Shown here: piece by piece, positions 18,459 to 27,797 of the stretch
How the letters are laid out: each line of letters starts with the position of its first letter
Position numbering within the stretch: position 1 is the first letter of the stretch
Source of the DNA: Tardiphaga sp. 709
GTDB lineage: Bacteria; Pseudomonadota; Alphaproteobacteria; Rhizobiales; Xanthobacteraceae
DNA: 64,000 bases
NCBI RefSeq assembly: GCF_032401055.1
Contig: NZ_CP135529.1
Coordinates: 3,780,501 to 3,844,500, forward strand
Reading direction: 5' to 3'
Position numbers and translations under genes: made by a program
The notes under the pieces: model-generated
Database searches by the model: none
The model's input: only the letters and a program-made list of their open reading frames with translations
Told to the model about the DNA's origin: nothing

Positions 18459-19140
18459 GGGTGTGAGGTGGCAAGACAGCGCTTAAACATTTTTTCCTAT
18501 TCTTCGTTGACAATATCCCCGCCTTGATTATATTCCTCTTTGTCCTGCCCCACCGAGAGGGGCGATCGCGATCGTCACGTTCGCGGGGTGGGATGCGGTG
18601 GACGCCGGAGATGCGGCGTTACGCGGTTCATGGGGGACGTCTGTCTTCGGGCAGGACGGATCTGCGCCAGCACTGCCACTGGCAAGGAGACGGCTGGCCT
18701 TGGGATGGAAAGACCCCTGGACAGTGTGACGGACGACCAAGTCGAAACGCGTCCGGCTTACTCGCTTGAGGCACCCTGTCCCATTCGCCTTGGGACTGTA
18801 ATTTTGGTGATCGGATCGTTCGCCATGGCAACGCGCAAGCAACCGAAAAAACACCGTATGCGGAACGTCGGGCAATCGCTCGGCGCCTCCGAAAGTCCTG
18901 ATGCACTCTAGATTGCGGAAGACCGCATTCGCATCAGGCCCAAGGGTGCAACGGGCACCCGGCGTTCCGCACGCCCTCTCGCAGGGGGGTGGGAATGCAA
19001 GACACGACGGCGCCCCCGCGCCGCAAACAACAGGGGCGATGACGCATGTCTGAAGGACAAGACTCTCCAGAACAGTGGCTGTTTGACAGTTGAATCTGAA
19101 ATAGCGTGAGCATGCGAACGCTCACAACAAACTCCACTTC
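18459..19140. other. structured region without a credible gene
   Basis: Short open frames exist on both strands, but none has a ribosome binding site, signal peptide or recognisable family, and they overlap each other. Instead there are GC-rich hairpin-forming blocks, for example GGGTGCAACGGGCACCC at about 18945 and the GGGACGTCTG...CAGGACGGA segment near 18630. The text GTCACGTTCGCGGGGTGGG near 18576 and the CGGCACC-CGGCGTTCC-CGCCCTCT blocks near 18955 recall, from memory, a long dispersed noncoding element of Bradyrhizobium genomes; this could be a decayed copy. Confidence 0.4.
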
Positions 19141-19235
19141 ATGCCCGGCGAATGCCGGGTATCCACGTCTTGGCCACAAGGAAGACGTGGATGGCCGGGA
19201 GCATCTAGCGAAGCTCGCTTCGCGCCCCGGCCATG
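19141..19235. repeat. palindromic repeat, family C copy 2
   Basis: Shares GGATGGCCGGG and the CTAGCGAAGCTCGCTTCGCG block (from 19205) plus CCCCGGCCATGAC with the element at 13365-13489. It also has ATGCCCGGC...GCCGGGTAT and ATCCACGTCTT...AAGACGTGGAT inverted arms. Confidence 0.7.
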
Positions 19236-19305
19236 ACATGAGGTCCGGTCTCATCGTAAAACGCGCGTCGCGCTGTCCATCCCGACCCGGAATGACGCCT
19301 GCGCG

Positions 19306-20184
19306 TCAGTTCCCCATCGCCGCAATCGCGTCCGAGATCGCGATTGTGCGCTTGGCCATATCCGCATGCAGCCGCTCGACCATCTTGCCGTCGAGCTGAA
19401 TCGCGCCGCGGCTGGCGTTTTCCGGCTGTTCGAACGCTGCGATGATGCGGCGGGCCTGGGCAACTTCGTCGGCGGGCGGCGTGAAGACCTTGTTGCAGGC
19501 CTCGATCTGGCTCGGATGGATCAGCGTCTTGCCGTCGAAGCCGATGTCGCGGCCCTGTTCGGCTTCGGCGATGAAGCCCTCGGTATCGCTGAAATTGCTG
19601 TAGGGACCATCGAGAATTTCGAGACCATGCAACCGCGTCGCCAGCACGCAATGGGTGATCATGCCAAGCATCGCTGCGCGGCCGGGCATCATGCGGATGC
19701 GGGTCTCGCGGGCGATATCGTTGGGGCCGAACACGAAGCCGGCCAGGCGATTCTCGGAATCGCGCGAGGCAGCCGCGAGCTCTTCCGCATGGAGGATGGC
19801 GCGCGAGGTCTCGATCATGGCCCAGACCTTGATCGACATGTCGGCGCCAATGTCACTCAGACGATCGGCAATGGCGGAGAGATCCTCGACGCTGGAGATC
19901 TTCGGCACGAGGATGCCGTCCGGCTTGGCCTTGCCGGCCATGGTGACGTCGTCGATCCACCACGGCGAATCCAGCGCATTGATGCGGATGATGACCTCGC
20001 GTTTGCCGAAGCCGCCGGCAGCCAAGGTCTGTGCGATGGCGTCGCGTGCGGTTCCCTTGGCGTCCGGCGCCACGGCGTCTTCAAGGTCCAGAATAATGCC
20101 GTCAGCGGCCACGGTCCGGGCCTTCTCCAGCGCGCGCGGATTCGAGCCGGGCATGAACAAATGGCTGCGGCGCGGACGGATCAT
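19306..20184 (-). CDS. CitE-like CoA ester lyase (HpcH/HpaI aldolase family)
   Basis: 292 aa. TIM-barrel carbon-carbon lyase of the citrate lyase beta/malyl-CoA lyase group. Motifs: RSHLFMPGSNPRALEKA at the N-terminus, GIILDLEDAVAPDAK (metal-binding Glu/Asp), VIIRINALDSPW, VWAMIETSRAI with the second acidic ligand, and GFDGKTLIHPSQIEACN at the C-terminus. It would cleave a malyl-, methylmalyl- or citramalyl-CoA-type ester; the exact substrate cannot be set from sequence, and no adenylylating or CoA-transferase partner is adjacent. Divergent from the carbonic anhydrase gene. Confidence 0.85.
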   Translation of the reverse strand: MIRPRRSHLFMPGSNPRALEKARTVAADGIILDLEDAVAPDAKGTARDAIAQTLAAGGFGKREVIIRINALDSPWWIDDVTMAGKAKPDGILVPKISSVEDLSAIADRLSDIGADMSIKVWAMIETSRAILHAEELAAASRDSENRLAGFVFGPNDIARETRIRMMPGRAAMLGMITHCVLATRLHGLEILDGPYSNFSDTEGFIAEAEQGRDIGFDGKTLIHPSQIEACNKVFTPPADEVAQARRIIAAFEQPENASRGAIQLDGKMVERLHADMAKRTIAISDAIAAMGN

Positions 20185-20313
20185 GGCGTCATTTCCCTGT
20201 AATTATGGCCTGTTCGTTATTCAGGCATTCGCGATAACATTTCAGCACGTCGCCCGGAAGGCTTGTTCGCGCTGGCGTCCTATGGTTATCCGTGGGGACC
20301 CATGAGGCAGACC

Positions 20314-20967
20314 ATGACAGCATCATTTCCGCAGCAACTGATTGCCGGCTACCAGACCTTCACGTCGGAGCGATTGCCGACCGAGCAGTCGCGCTTCCGC
20401 GAATTATCGGAAAAGGGCCAGTCGCCGGAAGTCATGGTGATCGGCTGCTGCGATTCGCGGGTGTCGCCGGAGGTCATCTTCGATGCCTCGCCCGGCGAAC
20501 TGTTCGTGGTGCGCAACATCGCCAACCTGGTGCCGGTCTATCAACCCGATGGCGGCGCCCATGGCGTTTCGGCAGCGCTGGAATATGCGGTGCAGGTGCT
20601 GAAGGTGAAGCACATCGTCATCCTCGGCCACGCGCAATGTGGCGGTATCCGTGCTTTCGTCGACAATGCGGCGCCGCTGTCGCCGGGTGACTTCATCGGC
20701 CGCTGGATGTCGATGTTCATCAAGCCCGACGAAAAGGTCGAGATCCGCGAGCACGAGGCGTTCCAGGATTTCGTCACCCGTATCGAAAAGGCCGCCGTGT
20801 TCCGCAGCCTTGAGAACCTGATGACGTTCCCGTTTGTGAGCAGCAAGGTCGCGAAGGGCGAACTCGAATTGCACGGCGCTTACTTTGGCGTCGCGGTGGG
20901 ATCGCTGTCGGTGCTGGATCAGGTCGCGAAAGAGTTTCGGCCGGTCAGCCAGGCAAAGGCCTCCTGA
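20314..20967 (+). CDS. beta-class carbonic anhydrase
   Basis: 217 aa from the ATG at 20314, supported by GAGG 6 bases upstream; in-frame ATGs at 20302 and 20263 are alternatives. Zinc ligands are Cys45 (in GCCDSRVSP), His106 and Cys109 (in GHAQCGG), with the Asp47-Arg49 dyad that gates the metal. Further blocks FVVRNIANLVP and ALEYAVQVLKVKHIVILG are diagnostic. Interconverts carbon dioxide and bicarbonate in the cytoplasm, probably supplying carboxylases and pH control. Confidence 0.93.
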   Translation: MTASFPQQLIAGYQTFTSERLPTEQSRFRELSEKGQSPEVMVIGCCDSRVSPEVIFDASPGELFVVRNIANLVPVYQPDGGAHGVSAALEYAVQVLKVKHIVILGHAQCGGIRAFVDNAAPLSPGDFIGRWMSMFIKPDEKVEIREHEAFQDFVTRIEKAAVFRSLENLMTFPFVSSKVAKGELELHGAYFGVAVGSLSVLDQVAKEFRPVSQAKAS

Positions 20968-21006
20968 TACCCCGACCTCATCATCGGGCGGCTTCCACGC
21001 GCTATG

Positions 21007-21041
21007 AAAAGAAAAAGCCCGGACGCTTTTGCGACCGGGCT
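21007..21041 (-). terminator. intrinsic terminator of asd
   Basis: On the minus strand AGCCCGGTCGC and GCGTCCGGGCT (one mismatch) pair around AAAA, followed by TTTTTCTTTTC. It lies 29 bases after the asd stop. Confidence 0.85.
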
Positions 21042-21069
21042 TCGTTGTTTTTGCGAGGCTGCGGGAAGT

Positions 21070-22104
21070 TTACGCGGCCTTCTTCTTCGCAGTGATCAGC
21101 TTGCGGTTGATCAGGCATTCCGCGATCTGCACGGCGTTGAGCGCCGCGCCCTTGCGGAGGTTGTCCGAGACACACCACAGAACGAGACCGTTATCGACCG
21201 TCGCATCCGTGCGGATACGGCTGATATAGGTAGCGTCTTCGCCGGCGGCTTCATAAGGCGTGACGTAGCCACCGGGCTCGCGCTTGTCGATCACGAGGCA
21301 GCCTGGCGCATTGCGCAGGATGTCGCGGGCTTCATCTTCCGAGATCGGGTTCTCGAATTCGATGTTGACCGCTTCCGAGTGGCCGACGAACACCGGCACG
21401 CGCACGCAGGTCGCGGACATCTTGATTTTGGGATCAAGAATCTTCTTGGTCTCCATCATCATCTTCCACTCTTCCTTGGTGTAGCCGTCCTCCATGAACA
21501 CGTCGATCTGAGGGATGACGTTGAAGGCGATACGCTTCGGGAATTTGTTATTGACCAGCTCGCTGTTGGTGTAGACGGCCTTGGTCTGCGAGAACAACTC
21601 GTCCATCGCATCCTTGCCGGCGCCCGACACCGACTGATAGGTCGAGACGACGACGCGCTTGATGGTCGCCTTGTCATGCAGCGGCTTCAGCGCCACCACG
21701 AGCTGCGCAGTCGAGCAGTTCGGGTTTGCGATGATGTTCTTCTTGGTGAAGCCATCAACGGCAGCAGCGTTTACTTCCGGCACGATCAACGGCACGTCCG
21801 GGTCCATACGCCATGTCGACGAATTGTCGATCACGACGGCACCGGCTGCGCCGATCTTCGGCGACCATTCCTTCGACACGGCTCCGCCGGCCGACATCAG
21901 GCAGATGTCGACGTCGCTGAAGTCATAGGTCGCAAGGTCTTTGCATTTCAGGGTTTTGTCGCCGAAGGAAACCTCAACGCCCATGCTGCGGCGCGACGCA
22001 AGCGCCACGACCTCGTCAGCGGGGAATTTACGTTCATCCAGAATGCTGAGCATTTCACGCCCGACATTGCCGGTCGCTCCGACCAGCGCGACTTTGTAAC
22101 CCAT
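21070..22104 (-). CDS. asd: aspartate-semialdehyde dehydrogenase
   Basis: 344 aa. NADPH-dependent reductive dephosphorylation of aspartyl phosphate, the branch point to lysine/DAP, threonine and methionine. N-terminal dinucleotide motif VALVGATGNVGREML; catalytic Cys130 in ANPNCSTAQLV; TYQSVSGAGKDAMDEL and the CVRVPVFVGHSEAVNIEF segment with the catalytic His. Length normal. Minus strand, own terminator at 21007. Confidence 0.96.
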   Translation of the reverse strand: MGYKVALVGATGNVGREMLSILDERKFPADEVVALASRRSMGVEVSFGDKTLKCKDLATYDFSDVDICLMSAGGAVSKEWSPKIGAAGAVVIDNSSTWRMDPDVPLIVPEVNAAAVDGFTKKNIIANPNCSTAQLVVALKPLHDKATIKRVVVSTYQSVSGAGKDAMDELFSQTKAVYTNSELVNNKFPKRIAFNVIPQIDVFMEDGYTKEEWKMMMETKKILDPKIKMSATCVRVPVFVGHSEAVNIEFENPISEDEARDILRNAPGCLVIDKREPGGYVTPYEAAGEDATYISRIRTDATVDNGLVLWCVSDNLRKGAALNAVQIAECLINRKLITAKKKAA

Positions 22105-22219
22105 CGTTCACTCTCCGAAGAAAAATGCTTCACCCCCACATACCGTGGAAAGGGAAGAGCCGCGCTTCTATGCGAGAAACGTCGCAAAGACAACGTCCTA
22201 AGCGTGTTTGCGTGTGTTG

Positions 22220-23023
22220 ATGCGTTCAATTTTGGTTTCGCACCACCCAAAGTCGGCAGGTGTCCATCCGGCCCTGCAGAGCTTTGCCGACGAGTGCGGT
22301 GCCATCGCCGTGCGCCTGCTCGCTTATATGGGGGCGCTGGCACTGGTTGTCATGGCCGCGGTTACCGTTTTCGACGGGCTGGAATTCGACCTCAGCAGCG
22401 AACCGGTCGCCAAAGCCGGCTGGAGCGTCGCCAGCCGTTCCCATCCAGCCTTCGCCGTCAGCCAGTTTGATTCATTAGGTAAAACAGCCTCTTACGAGAT
22501 CTTGAGACACCCCGGAGGCGGTCGCAAGGATGTCCTGCGTTGGTCGTCGCCCGGAGAGCCCCCGGTGGCCGAGCTGGAATTGTATCGCCCTGGTGCCGAG
22601 GCTGGGCGGGCAGGTCCGCCGGCAGCGGACATTGCGGGCCGCATGGACCCCGGCGGCGTCCGCGACGTGGTGGGCGAGGGCATTATCGACAGCAAGTTCG
22701 GGCCGGTCGCCCTGATGGGCTTTTCCGACCGGCTGAAGGACAGCAAGCGTTGCCTCGGCTTCATGAAGACGCTGGAGGTGGCCAATCTCAGGATTTCCGG
22801 CTGGTCGTGCCAGGGCGACGGCCTGCCGGCGCGGCGGGCTGCGATTGCCTGCACCCTGAACCGGCTGGTGCTGCTGACCGCCGGCAATGAACCCCGGCTG
22901 CAGGAGGCCTTTGCCCAAGCAGATTTGAAGCGGGCCAGCTGCATTAGCGGCGCGGCGCTGTCGGCCACTTCGGTCGATTGGGTCACCGGCGCCCAGAACC
23001 CGCTGCTGCGCGGCAGTCTGTGA
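22220..23023 (+). CDS. membrane-anchored protein of unknown function
   Basis: 267 aa from the ATG at 22220. An N-terminal cytoplasmic stretch of about 35 residues leads to one hydrophobic helix (LLAYMGALALVVMAAVTVF, about residues 36-54), followed by a large, presumably periplasmic domain with four cysteines (in SKRCLGF, WSCQGD, IACTLN and ASCISG) that might form disulphides. No known domain recognised. It starts 115 bases from the divergent asd start. Confidence 0.65.
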   Translation: MRSILVSHHPKSAGVHPALQSFADECGAIAVRLLAYMGALALVVMAAVTVFDGLEFDLSSEPVAKAGWSVASRSHPAFAVSQFDSLGKTASYEILRHPGGGRKDVLRWSSPGEPPVAELELYRPGAEAGRAGPPAADIAGRMDPGGVRDVVGEGIIDSKFGPVALMGFSDRLKDSKRCLGFMKTLEVANLRISGWSCQGDGLPARRAAIACTLNRLVLLTAGNEPRLQEAFAQADLKRASCISGAALSATSVDWVTGAQNPLLRGSL

Positions 23024-23209
23024 CCTCTTCGTGATGTGCAGGACCAAGACCTTGGATTACATGCAACATTCGGCCACCCCGCGCATTATATCGACGACTG
23101 TGGCCGGATAGACCTTGTGGCCGGATACCCCGGCCAGCTAAATTGACCGCAAATCGGATTTGCCGACTCGGCTTTTGAACGCCGATCTTCTGACTGCAAT
23201 GAGGACCTG

Positions 23210-23587
23210 ATGACCTTGAAATTCCCCGCCGCGAAAACTCTCGCCATGTTGTTCGCGACGGTTGCCGTCATCGCGACCGCCGTTGCCGTCTCGCCGGCCG
23301 ATGCCGCCACCAAGAAGAAGGTTCGTGTTTCTGACCGTGACGCTGTCTATGGCGCACGCGGCCCGAACGTGTCCTATCAGCAGGGCCGCACCCGCGTTTA
23401 CGTGACGCGTCGCTCCTGGCTCGATGCCGGCGTCGAAGTGCTCCCGGGTGACCGCAAGTTCACCGACTACGCCTATCCGCCCGGTTACTCTTTCGCCCGC
23501 GACAACAACAACCGTCCGCTGGACCGCCAGCCGCTCAACTCGCAGTGGGATCTCGGCGGCTACCCCGAGCGCTTCCCGCTCTACTGA
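23210..23587 (+). CDS. small secreted protein of unknown function
   Basis: 125 aa. Signal peptide over residues 1-32 (MTLKFPAAKTLAMLFATV... PADA), then a Lys cluster ATKKKVRVSDRD and a Tyr/Arg/Pro-rich mature part ending RFPLY, with NNNRPLDRQPLNSQWDLGG near the end. No cysteine in the mature part. AT-poor family seen in Bradyrhizobium-type genomes; function unknown. GAGGACC lies just before the ATG and a strong terminator follows. Confidence 0.72.
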   Translation: MTLKFPAAKTLAMLFATVAVIATAVAVSPADAATKKKVRVSDRDAVYGARGPNVSYQQGRTRVYVTRRSWLDAGVEVLPGDRKFTDYAYPPGYSFARDNNNRPLDRQPLNSQWDLGGYPERFPLY

Positions 23588-23610
23588 GCGCAGCGACATA
23601 TCGATACGAA

Positions 23611-23637
23611 AATGCCCGGCTGAGCCGGGCATTTTTT
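23611..23637 (+). terminator. intrinsic terminator
   Basis: AATGCCCGGC, TGA loop, GCCGGGCATT followed by a run of T: an almost perfect 10-base stem 23 bases after the stop of the small secreted protein gene. Confidence 0.9.
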
Positions 23638-23660
23638 GTTTGTGGGGAAGGTCTCTCCGA

Positions 23661-23784
23661 TGTCGTCCCCGCGAAGGCGGGGACCCATACACGCCGAAGA
23701 TCTAATCGAAGCGCTGTAGCCGCAACTCTGTCGCTTAACCCACGCTCATCGTGGTTATGGGTCCCCGCCTTCGCGGGTACGACA
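23661..23784. repeat. palindromic intergenic repeat, family A copy 2
   Basis: Arms at 23661-23689 and 23756-23784 are inverted copies with one mismatch, and identical otherwise to those at 3469-3592. The spacer between the arms differs in sequence though it is similar in length (66 bases in both copies). Confidence 0.85.
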
Positions 23785-23811
23785 GATCGAGAGGCTTGAG
23801 CCTTCGCGCGC

Positions 23812-24924
23812 TTAGGCGTGCAGCGCCTGCAGTTCCTTCAGCAGCGCTTCGCCCATGCCGGACGTGCTCACAATGGTCGCGCCGTCCGACTTGATATCCG
23901 CCGTGCGCAGGCCCTTCGCCAACACCGCGGCGATCGCCTGGTCGACCTTGTCGGCCAACTCGCCCATCTCCAGCGAATAACGCAGCGCCATGCCGAACGA
24001 GGCGATCATGGCCAGGGGGTTGGCCATGCCTTTGCCGGCGATATCCGGCGCTGAGCCGTGCACCGGCTCATACATTGCCTTGCGCTTTTTGGTCTTGGCA
24101 TCGACTTCGCCGAGCGAGGCCGAGGGCAGCATGCCAAGCGAGCCGGTCAGCATCGCTGCGATGTCGGAGAGCATGTCGCCGAACAGATTGTCGGTGACGA
24201 TGACGTCGAACTGCTTCGGCCACTTCACGAGGTTCATGCCGCCGGAATCAGCGAGCTGATGCTCGAGCGTGACGTCCTTGTATTCGCGGCCATGCACCTG
24301 GGTGACAACCTCGTTCCAGAGCACGCCCGACTTCATGACGTTACGCTTCTCCATCGACGTCACCTTGTTCTGGCGCTTGCGGGCCAGATCGAAAGCGACG
24401 CGGGCGATGCGCTCGATTTCATAGGTGTCGTAAACCTGCGTATCGACGGCACGCTTCTGGCCGTTGCCGAGATCGGTGATGGTCTTCGGCTCGCCGAAAT
24501 AGACACCGCCGGTGAGTTCGCGCACGATCATGATATCGAGGCCCTCGACCACTTCGCGCTTCAGGCTCGAGGAGTCGGCGAGGGCGGGATAGCAGACCGC
24601 CGGACGCAGATTGGCGAACAGGCCGAGATCCTTGCGCAGGCGCAGCAGGCCGGCTTCCGGGCGATGCTCATAGGGGACGCCGTCCCATTTCGGGCCGCCG
24701 ATAGCGCCGAAGATGATGGCGTCGGCAGCATTGGCCTTGGCCATGGTGGCATCGGTGATCGGCAGCTTGTCGGCATCATAGGATGCGCCGCCAACCAGGC
24801 CGGTCTCGGATTCGAATTTGGCGATGCCCTGGGCGTCGATCCAGTCGATCAGGCGCGTCACCTCCGCCATCACTTCGGGGCCGATCCCGTCGCCGGGGAG
24901 AACCAGCAGTTTGTGCGCCGCCAT
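23812..24924 (-). CDS. leuB: 3-isopropylmalate dehydrogenase LeuB
   Basis: 370 aa. Oxidative decarboxylation of 3-isopropylmalate with NAD, the third step of leucine synthesis. Motifs: [17 protein letters not shown] at the N-terminus, ELTGGVYFG near residue 136, [12 protein letters not shown] with the catalytic Lys region, [31 protein letters not shown] for Mg/substrate binding and [18 protein letters not shown] for NAD. It lies on the opposite strand to leuCD. Confidence 0.97.
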   Translation of the reverse strand: MAAHKLLVLPGDGIGPEVMAEVTRLIDWIDAQGIAKFESETGLVGGASYDADKLPITDATMAKANAADAIIFGAIGGPKWDGVPYEHRPEAGLLRLRKDLGLFANLRPAVCYPALADSSSLKREVVEGLDIMIVRELTGGVYFGEPKTITDLGNGQKRAVDTQVYDTYEIERIARVAFDLARKRQNKVTSMEKRNVMKSGVLWNEVVTQVHGREYKDVTLEHQLADSGGMNLVKWPKQFDVIVTDNLFGDMLSDIAAMLTGSLGMLPSASLGEVDAKTKKRKAMYEPVHGSAPDIAGKGMANPLAMIASFGMALRYSLEMGELADKVDQAIAAVLAKGLRTADIKSDGATIVSTSGMGEALLKELQALHA

Positions 24925-25061
24925 GATCGTTTCCTTCTCTGAACGCTGAATTTCGGGCGAGTGCTAAGCCGTCATTGCTGCATTGGCAAGACAGCCTTGC
25001 TGCAAGCGTCGATTGCAGCCGGCGCAAAACCTGCGACAGTGACGCCCAGCCGGAGTAGCCA

Positions 25062-26249
25062 GTGACGTCATCCACCCCTTCGTTTTCGCGCCGTGATCCG
25101 GCTGTGCTGATCCTCATGCTGTCGCTCGCGCCCGCCATCGGGCTCGGCATCGGGCGCTTCGTCTATTCGCTTGTATTGCCGGATATGCGCGACAGCTTGC
25201 AGTGGTCCTATTCGGCCGCGGGCTTCATGAATACCGTCAACGCGGCCGGCTATCTGCTCGGCGCACTCGCGGCAGCAGGTCTCGGCAAACGGTATGGTCT
25301 GTTCGCGGTGATCCAGATCGGCACGGCGGCCTGCATTGCGTCGCTATTGCTTTGTGGCATCACGGCGGATTTCACGCTGCTCAGCATCGCCCGTTTCGTC
25401 ACCGGATTTGGCGCGGCCATCTCGTTTGTGGCAGGCGGCGCGCTGGCGGCGACCATCGGTCTCGCGCATCCGGAGCGTTCGTCCTATCTGCTCAGCCTGT
25501 TCTATGCCGGGCCGGGAATGGGCATTCTGGTGTCCGGCCTGATCGCCCCTTTTGTGCTGCAAGGCTTTGGCGCAGGCTCCTGGTGGATCGTCTGGCTGGT
25601 GATCGGCCTCGTCTCGGTGGTGATGGGCCTGCCGTTGCTGCGGCGTTTGGTCGATGCGGCGGAAGGCACGTCCACTGAGGCCGCGCCATCCGTCGCGATC
25701 CGCCCGATGTGGATTTACCTCATTGCCTATTTCATGTTTGGCGCCGGCTACATCGCCTACATGACCTTCATGATTGCCTATGTACGCGATGGCGGCGGCA
25801 GCGCGGTGGCCCAGAGTGCATTCTGGTGTCTGATCGGCGTCAGCTCATTCGCGTCGCCATGGCTGTGGCGTGGCGTGCTGGCGCGTGGCCAGAGCGGCCG
25901 CGCCATGGCAATCATTCTCGGCACCAATGCGGTGGGCGCAGCGATGCCGCTGCTCGGCCATTCGCCTGTGGTGCTCGGCATCTCTGCCGCCATTTTCGGC
26001 GTTGCATTCTTCGCGGTGGTTGCGGCGACCACAGCCTTTGTGCGTTTCAACTATCCTCGCCCGGCATGGTCGAAGGCCATTGCAGCGGTGACGATCGTGT
26101 TCGGTATCGGCCAGACTCTGGGTCCGATCGCGGTGGGTGCCATTTCGGACGCGACCGGCAGTCTCACATCCGCTCTTGTGGTCTCAGCGGCGACGCTGGT
26201 GCTCGGTGCGGCGCTGGCGATGTTCCAGAAGCCGATCAGCTCCCGCTGA
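25062..26249 (+). CDS. MFS transporter, YbfB/YjiJ type
   Basis: 395 aa, GTG start with CGGAG 6-10 bases upstream. Twelve hydrophobic helices in two halves; the first helix region LAPAIGLGIGRFVYSLVLPDM and the following GYLLGALAAAGLGKRYG match the YbfB/YjiJ branch of the major facilitator superfamily, whose substrates are unknown. No regulator is adjacent. The 3' end overlaps the stop of the convergent molybdoprotein gene by 14 bases. Confidence 0.85.
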   Translation: MTSSTPSFSRRDPAVLILMLSLAPAIGLGIGRFVYSLVLPDMRDSLQWSYSAAGFMNTVNAAGYLLGALAAAGLGKRYGLFAVIQIGTAACIASLLLCGITADFTLLSIARFVTGFGAAISFVAGGALAATIGLAHPERSSYLLSLFYAGPGMGILVSGLIAPFVLQGFGAGSWWIVWLVIGLVSVVMGLPLLRRLVDAAEGTSTEAAPSVAIRPMWIYLIAYFMFGAGYIAYMTFMIAYVRDGGGSAVAQSAFWCLIGVSSFASPWLWRGVLARGQSGRAMAIILGTNAVGAAMPLLGHSPVVLGISAAIFGVAFFAVVAATTAFVRFNYPRPAWSKAIAAVTIVFGIGQTLGPIAVGAISDATGSLTSALVVSAATLVLGAALAMFQKPISSR

Positions 26250-27018
26250 AATCGTTATAGCCTTGATCTTCCCAATAGCCGCCCTTGTAGTCGTTGGTGA
26301 CTTCCATCGCGACGACGTATTTCGGATTCTTGAAGCCGAGTTTGGTCGGCACGCGGATCTTCATCGGGAAACCATAGGCCCGGGGCAGAAGCTGATTGTC
26401 GAACTTGAAGGTCATCTGCGTCTGCGCATGCATGGCCGTGGGCATATCGAGCGAGCTCGTATAGTCCTCGGCGCAGCGGAAATGGACCCACTTCGCGTTG
26501 GTGTCCGCGCCGACCAATTTCAGGAAGTCACGCAGCGGCGTGCCCTGCCAGGAGCCGATGGCGCTCCAGCCTTCCACGCAGATATGACGGGTGATCTGCG
26601 ACACTTCCGGCAGCTTATGCAGTTCGTCCAGTGTCCATGACTTCTTGTCCTGCACAAGGCCGGAGACTTCGAGCTTCCACTCCTTGCCGTCCACATTCGG
26701 CGCGTCGTCCTCGGCATAGAACGCATTGAACGGGAACGGACGCTTGATGTCCTTCTCGGAGTAGGTTGGCGCCAGCGTATTCGGATTGAAGATCCTGGCC
26801 TGCACCATGTCGTTGAACTTGGACATGTGTGTCAGCAGGTTCTCGGCCGAGAGACTGTCGCTGACGTCGCAGCCGGTGAGCAGCGTTAACGCGCCGAAGC
26901 TTGCACCCGACGCGATGAAGCGGCGGCGCGACAGGTCTGGCATCAATTTCGTGGCGTCCTTGACGAGGAGATTCTTGTCGACGCCGGGAATGATGAGGGA
27001 GCGGAGTTTCCTGATCAT
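26236..27018 (-). CDS. Tat-exported molybdopterin-dependent oxidoreductase (sulfite oxidase fold)
   Basis: 260 aa. A twin-arginine signal LSRRRFIASGASFG (residues 29-42) precedes a hydrophobic stretch ending in TGCD, where Cys50 could also be lipidated. The Moco-binding domain follows: the molybdenum-ligand Cys147 in TRHICVEGWSAIGSWQG, then FRCAEDYTSSLDM and GFPMKIRVPTKLGFKNPK. Catalyses an oxygen-atom transfer in the periplasm; substrate unknown. It is the second gene of an operon with a membrane cytochrome b, 10 bases apart, comparable to MsrPQ but with a different cytochrome type. Confidence 0.87.
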   Translation of the reverse strand: MIRKLRSLIIPGVDKNLLVKDATKLMPDLSRRRFIASGASFGALTLLTGCDVSDSLSAENLLTHMSKFNDMVQARIFNPNTLAPTYSEKDIKRPFPFNAFYAEDDAPNVDGKEWKLEVSGLVQDKKSWTLDELHKLPEVSQITRHICVEGWSAIGSWQGTPLRDFLKLVGADTNAKWVHFRCAEDYTSSLDMPTAMHAQTQMTFKFDNQLLPRAYGFPMKIRVPTKLGFKNPKYVVAMEVTNDYKGGYWEDQGYNDFSGS

Positions 27019-27028
27019 AGTCGTGTCC

Positions 27029-27664
27029 TCAGCGTCCGATAATCATTGCACGCAGACTCTTCGGCACGATCAGGGCCAAAGCGACGTGGATGACGAGGAA
27101 GCCGACGATGGCCGCCATCATGAAGAAATGCACATAGCGGGCGGTGTCGTAGCCGCCGAACAGCGCGGTAAGATATTGCAACTGGACGGGCTTCCAGATT
27201 GCGAGTCCCGACAGGACGATCAGAATGCCGACCACGATAATTCCGGTATAGAGCAGCTTCTGCACCTGATTGTAGGTTGAGAGATCAGCGTGCGAAAGCT
27301 TGCCGGTCAGCGCAGCCTTGGTGTCGTCGAGTACACCTTTCGCTGAGATCGGCAGCAGCTTCTTGCGGAAGCGTCCGGTGACCATGCCGAGGGTGAGATA
27401 GACGAGGCCGTTGATCACCAGCAGCCACATGGCGGCGAGGTGCCACATGATGCCGCCGCCGAGCCAACCACCCAGCGTAATGGATGATGAGAATGTGAAA
27501 TTGAACAGCGGCGAGGCGTTGTAGATCTGCCAGCCCGACATGATCATCAGCACGATCGCGAGGGCGTTGATCCAATGCACGACGCGCACCCAGGCCGGCT
27601 GGATGACTTTGGTATTCGTAACCTGGGTTGCGGCGCGGTCGCCGGCGGCTGTGATGACCGACAT
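27029..27664 (-). CDS. membrane cytochrome b subunit for the molybdoprotein
   Basis: 211 aa from the ATG at 27664, which has AGGA 8 bases upstream (an ATG at 27670 is closer to it). Four or more transmembrane helices with heme-ligand histidines in VRVVHWINALAIVLMIMSGW, MWHLAAMWLLV, YVHFFMMAAIVGFLVIHV, the pattern of the Ni/Fe-hydrogenase/cytochrome b561-like family. It should pass electrons between the quinone pool and the periplasmic molybdoenzyme encoded immediately downstream. Confidence 0.87.
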   Translation of the reverse strand: MSVITAAGDRAATQVTNTKVIQPAWVRVVHWINALAIVLMIMSGWQIYNASPLFNFTFSSSITLGGWLGGGIMWHLAAMWLLVINGLVYLTLGMVTGRFRKKLLPISAKGVLDDTKAALTGKLSHADLSTYNQVQKLLYTGIIVVGILIVLSGLAIWKPVQLQYLTALFGGYDTARYVHFFMMAAIVGFLVIHVALALIVPKSLRAMIIGR

Positions 27665-27797
27665 AGGCATATCCTGGGCTGAGCAGCGGTTCGATGGTGC
27701 TCGGTGACGCGAGTTATTACCAGCTATACGGCATAACCGATCGTTCGTTACGGGGGCTCTTATAACAACCCCGCTCGGGTCGGCTCAAACCGATCAC

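Noticed and set aside
18524-18911. Several overlapping short frames on both strands
   Set aside because: No ribosome binding site, no signal peptide or family, and they overlap each other; treated as noncoding.
13370-19235. Insertion sequence or CRISPR origin for the palindromic repeats
   Set aside because: No transposase gene, direct repeat pair or regular spacing; elements fit dispersed intergenic palindromes.
21004-22470. Plus-strand open frame across asd
   Set aside because: Lies antisense to the clear asd gene and lacks any recognisable domain.
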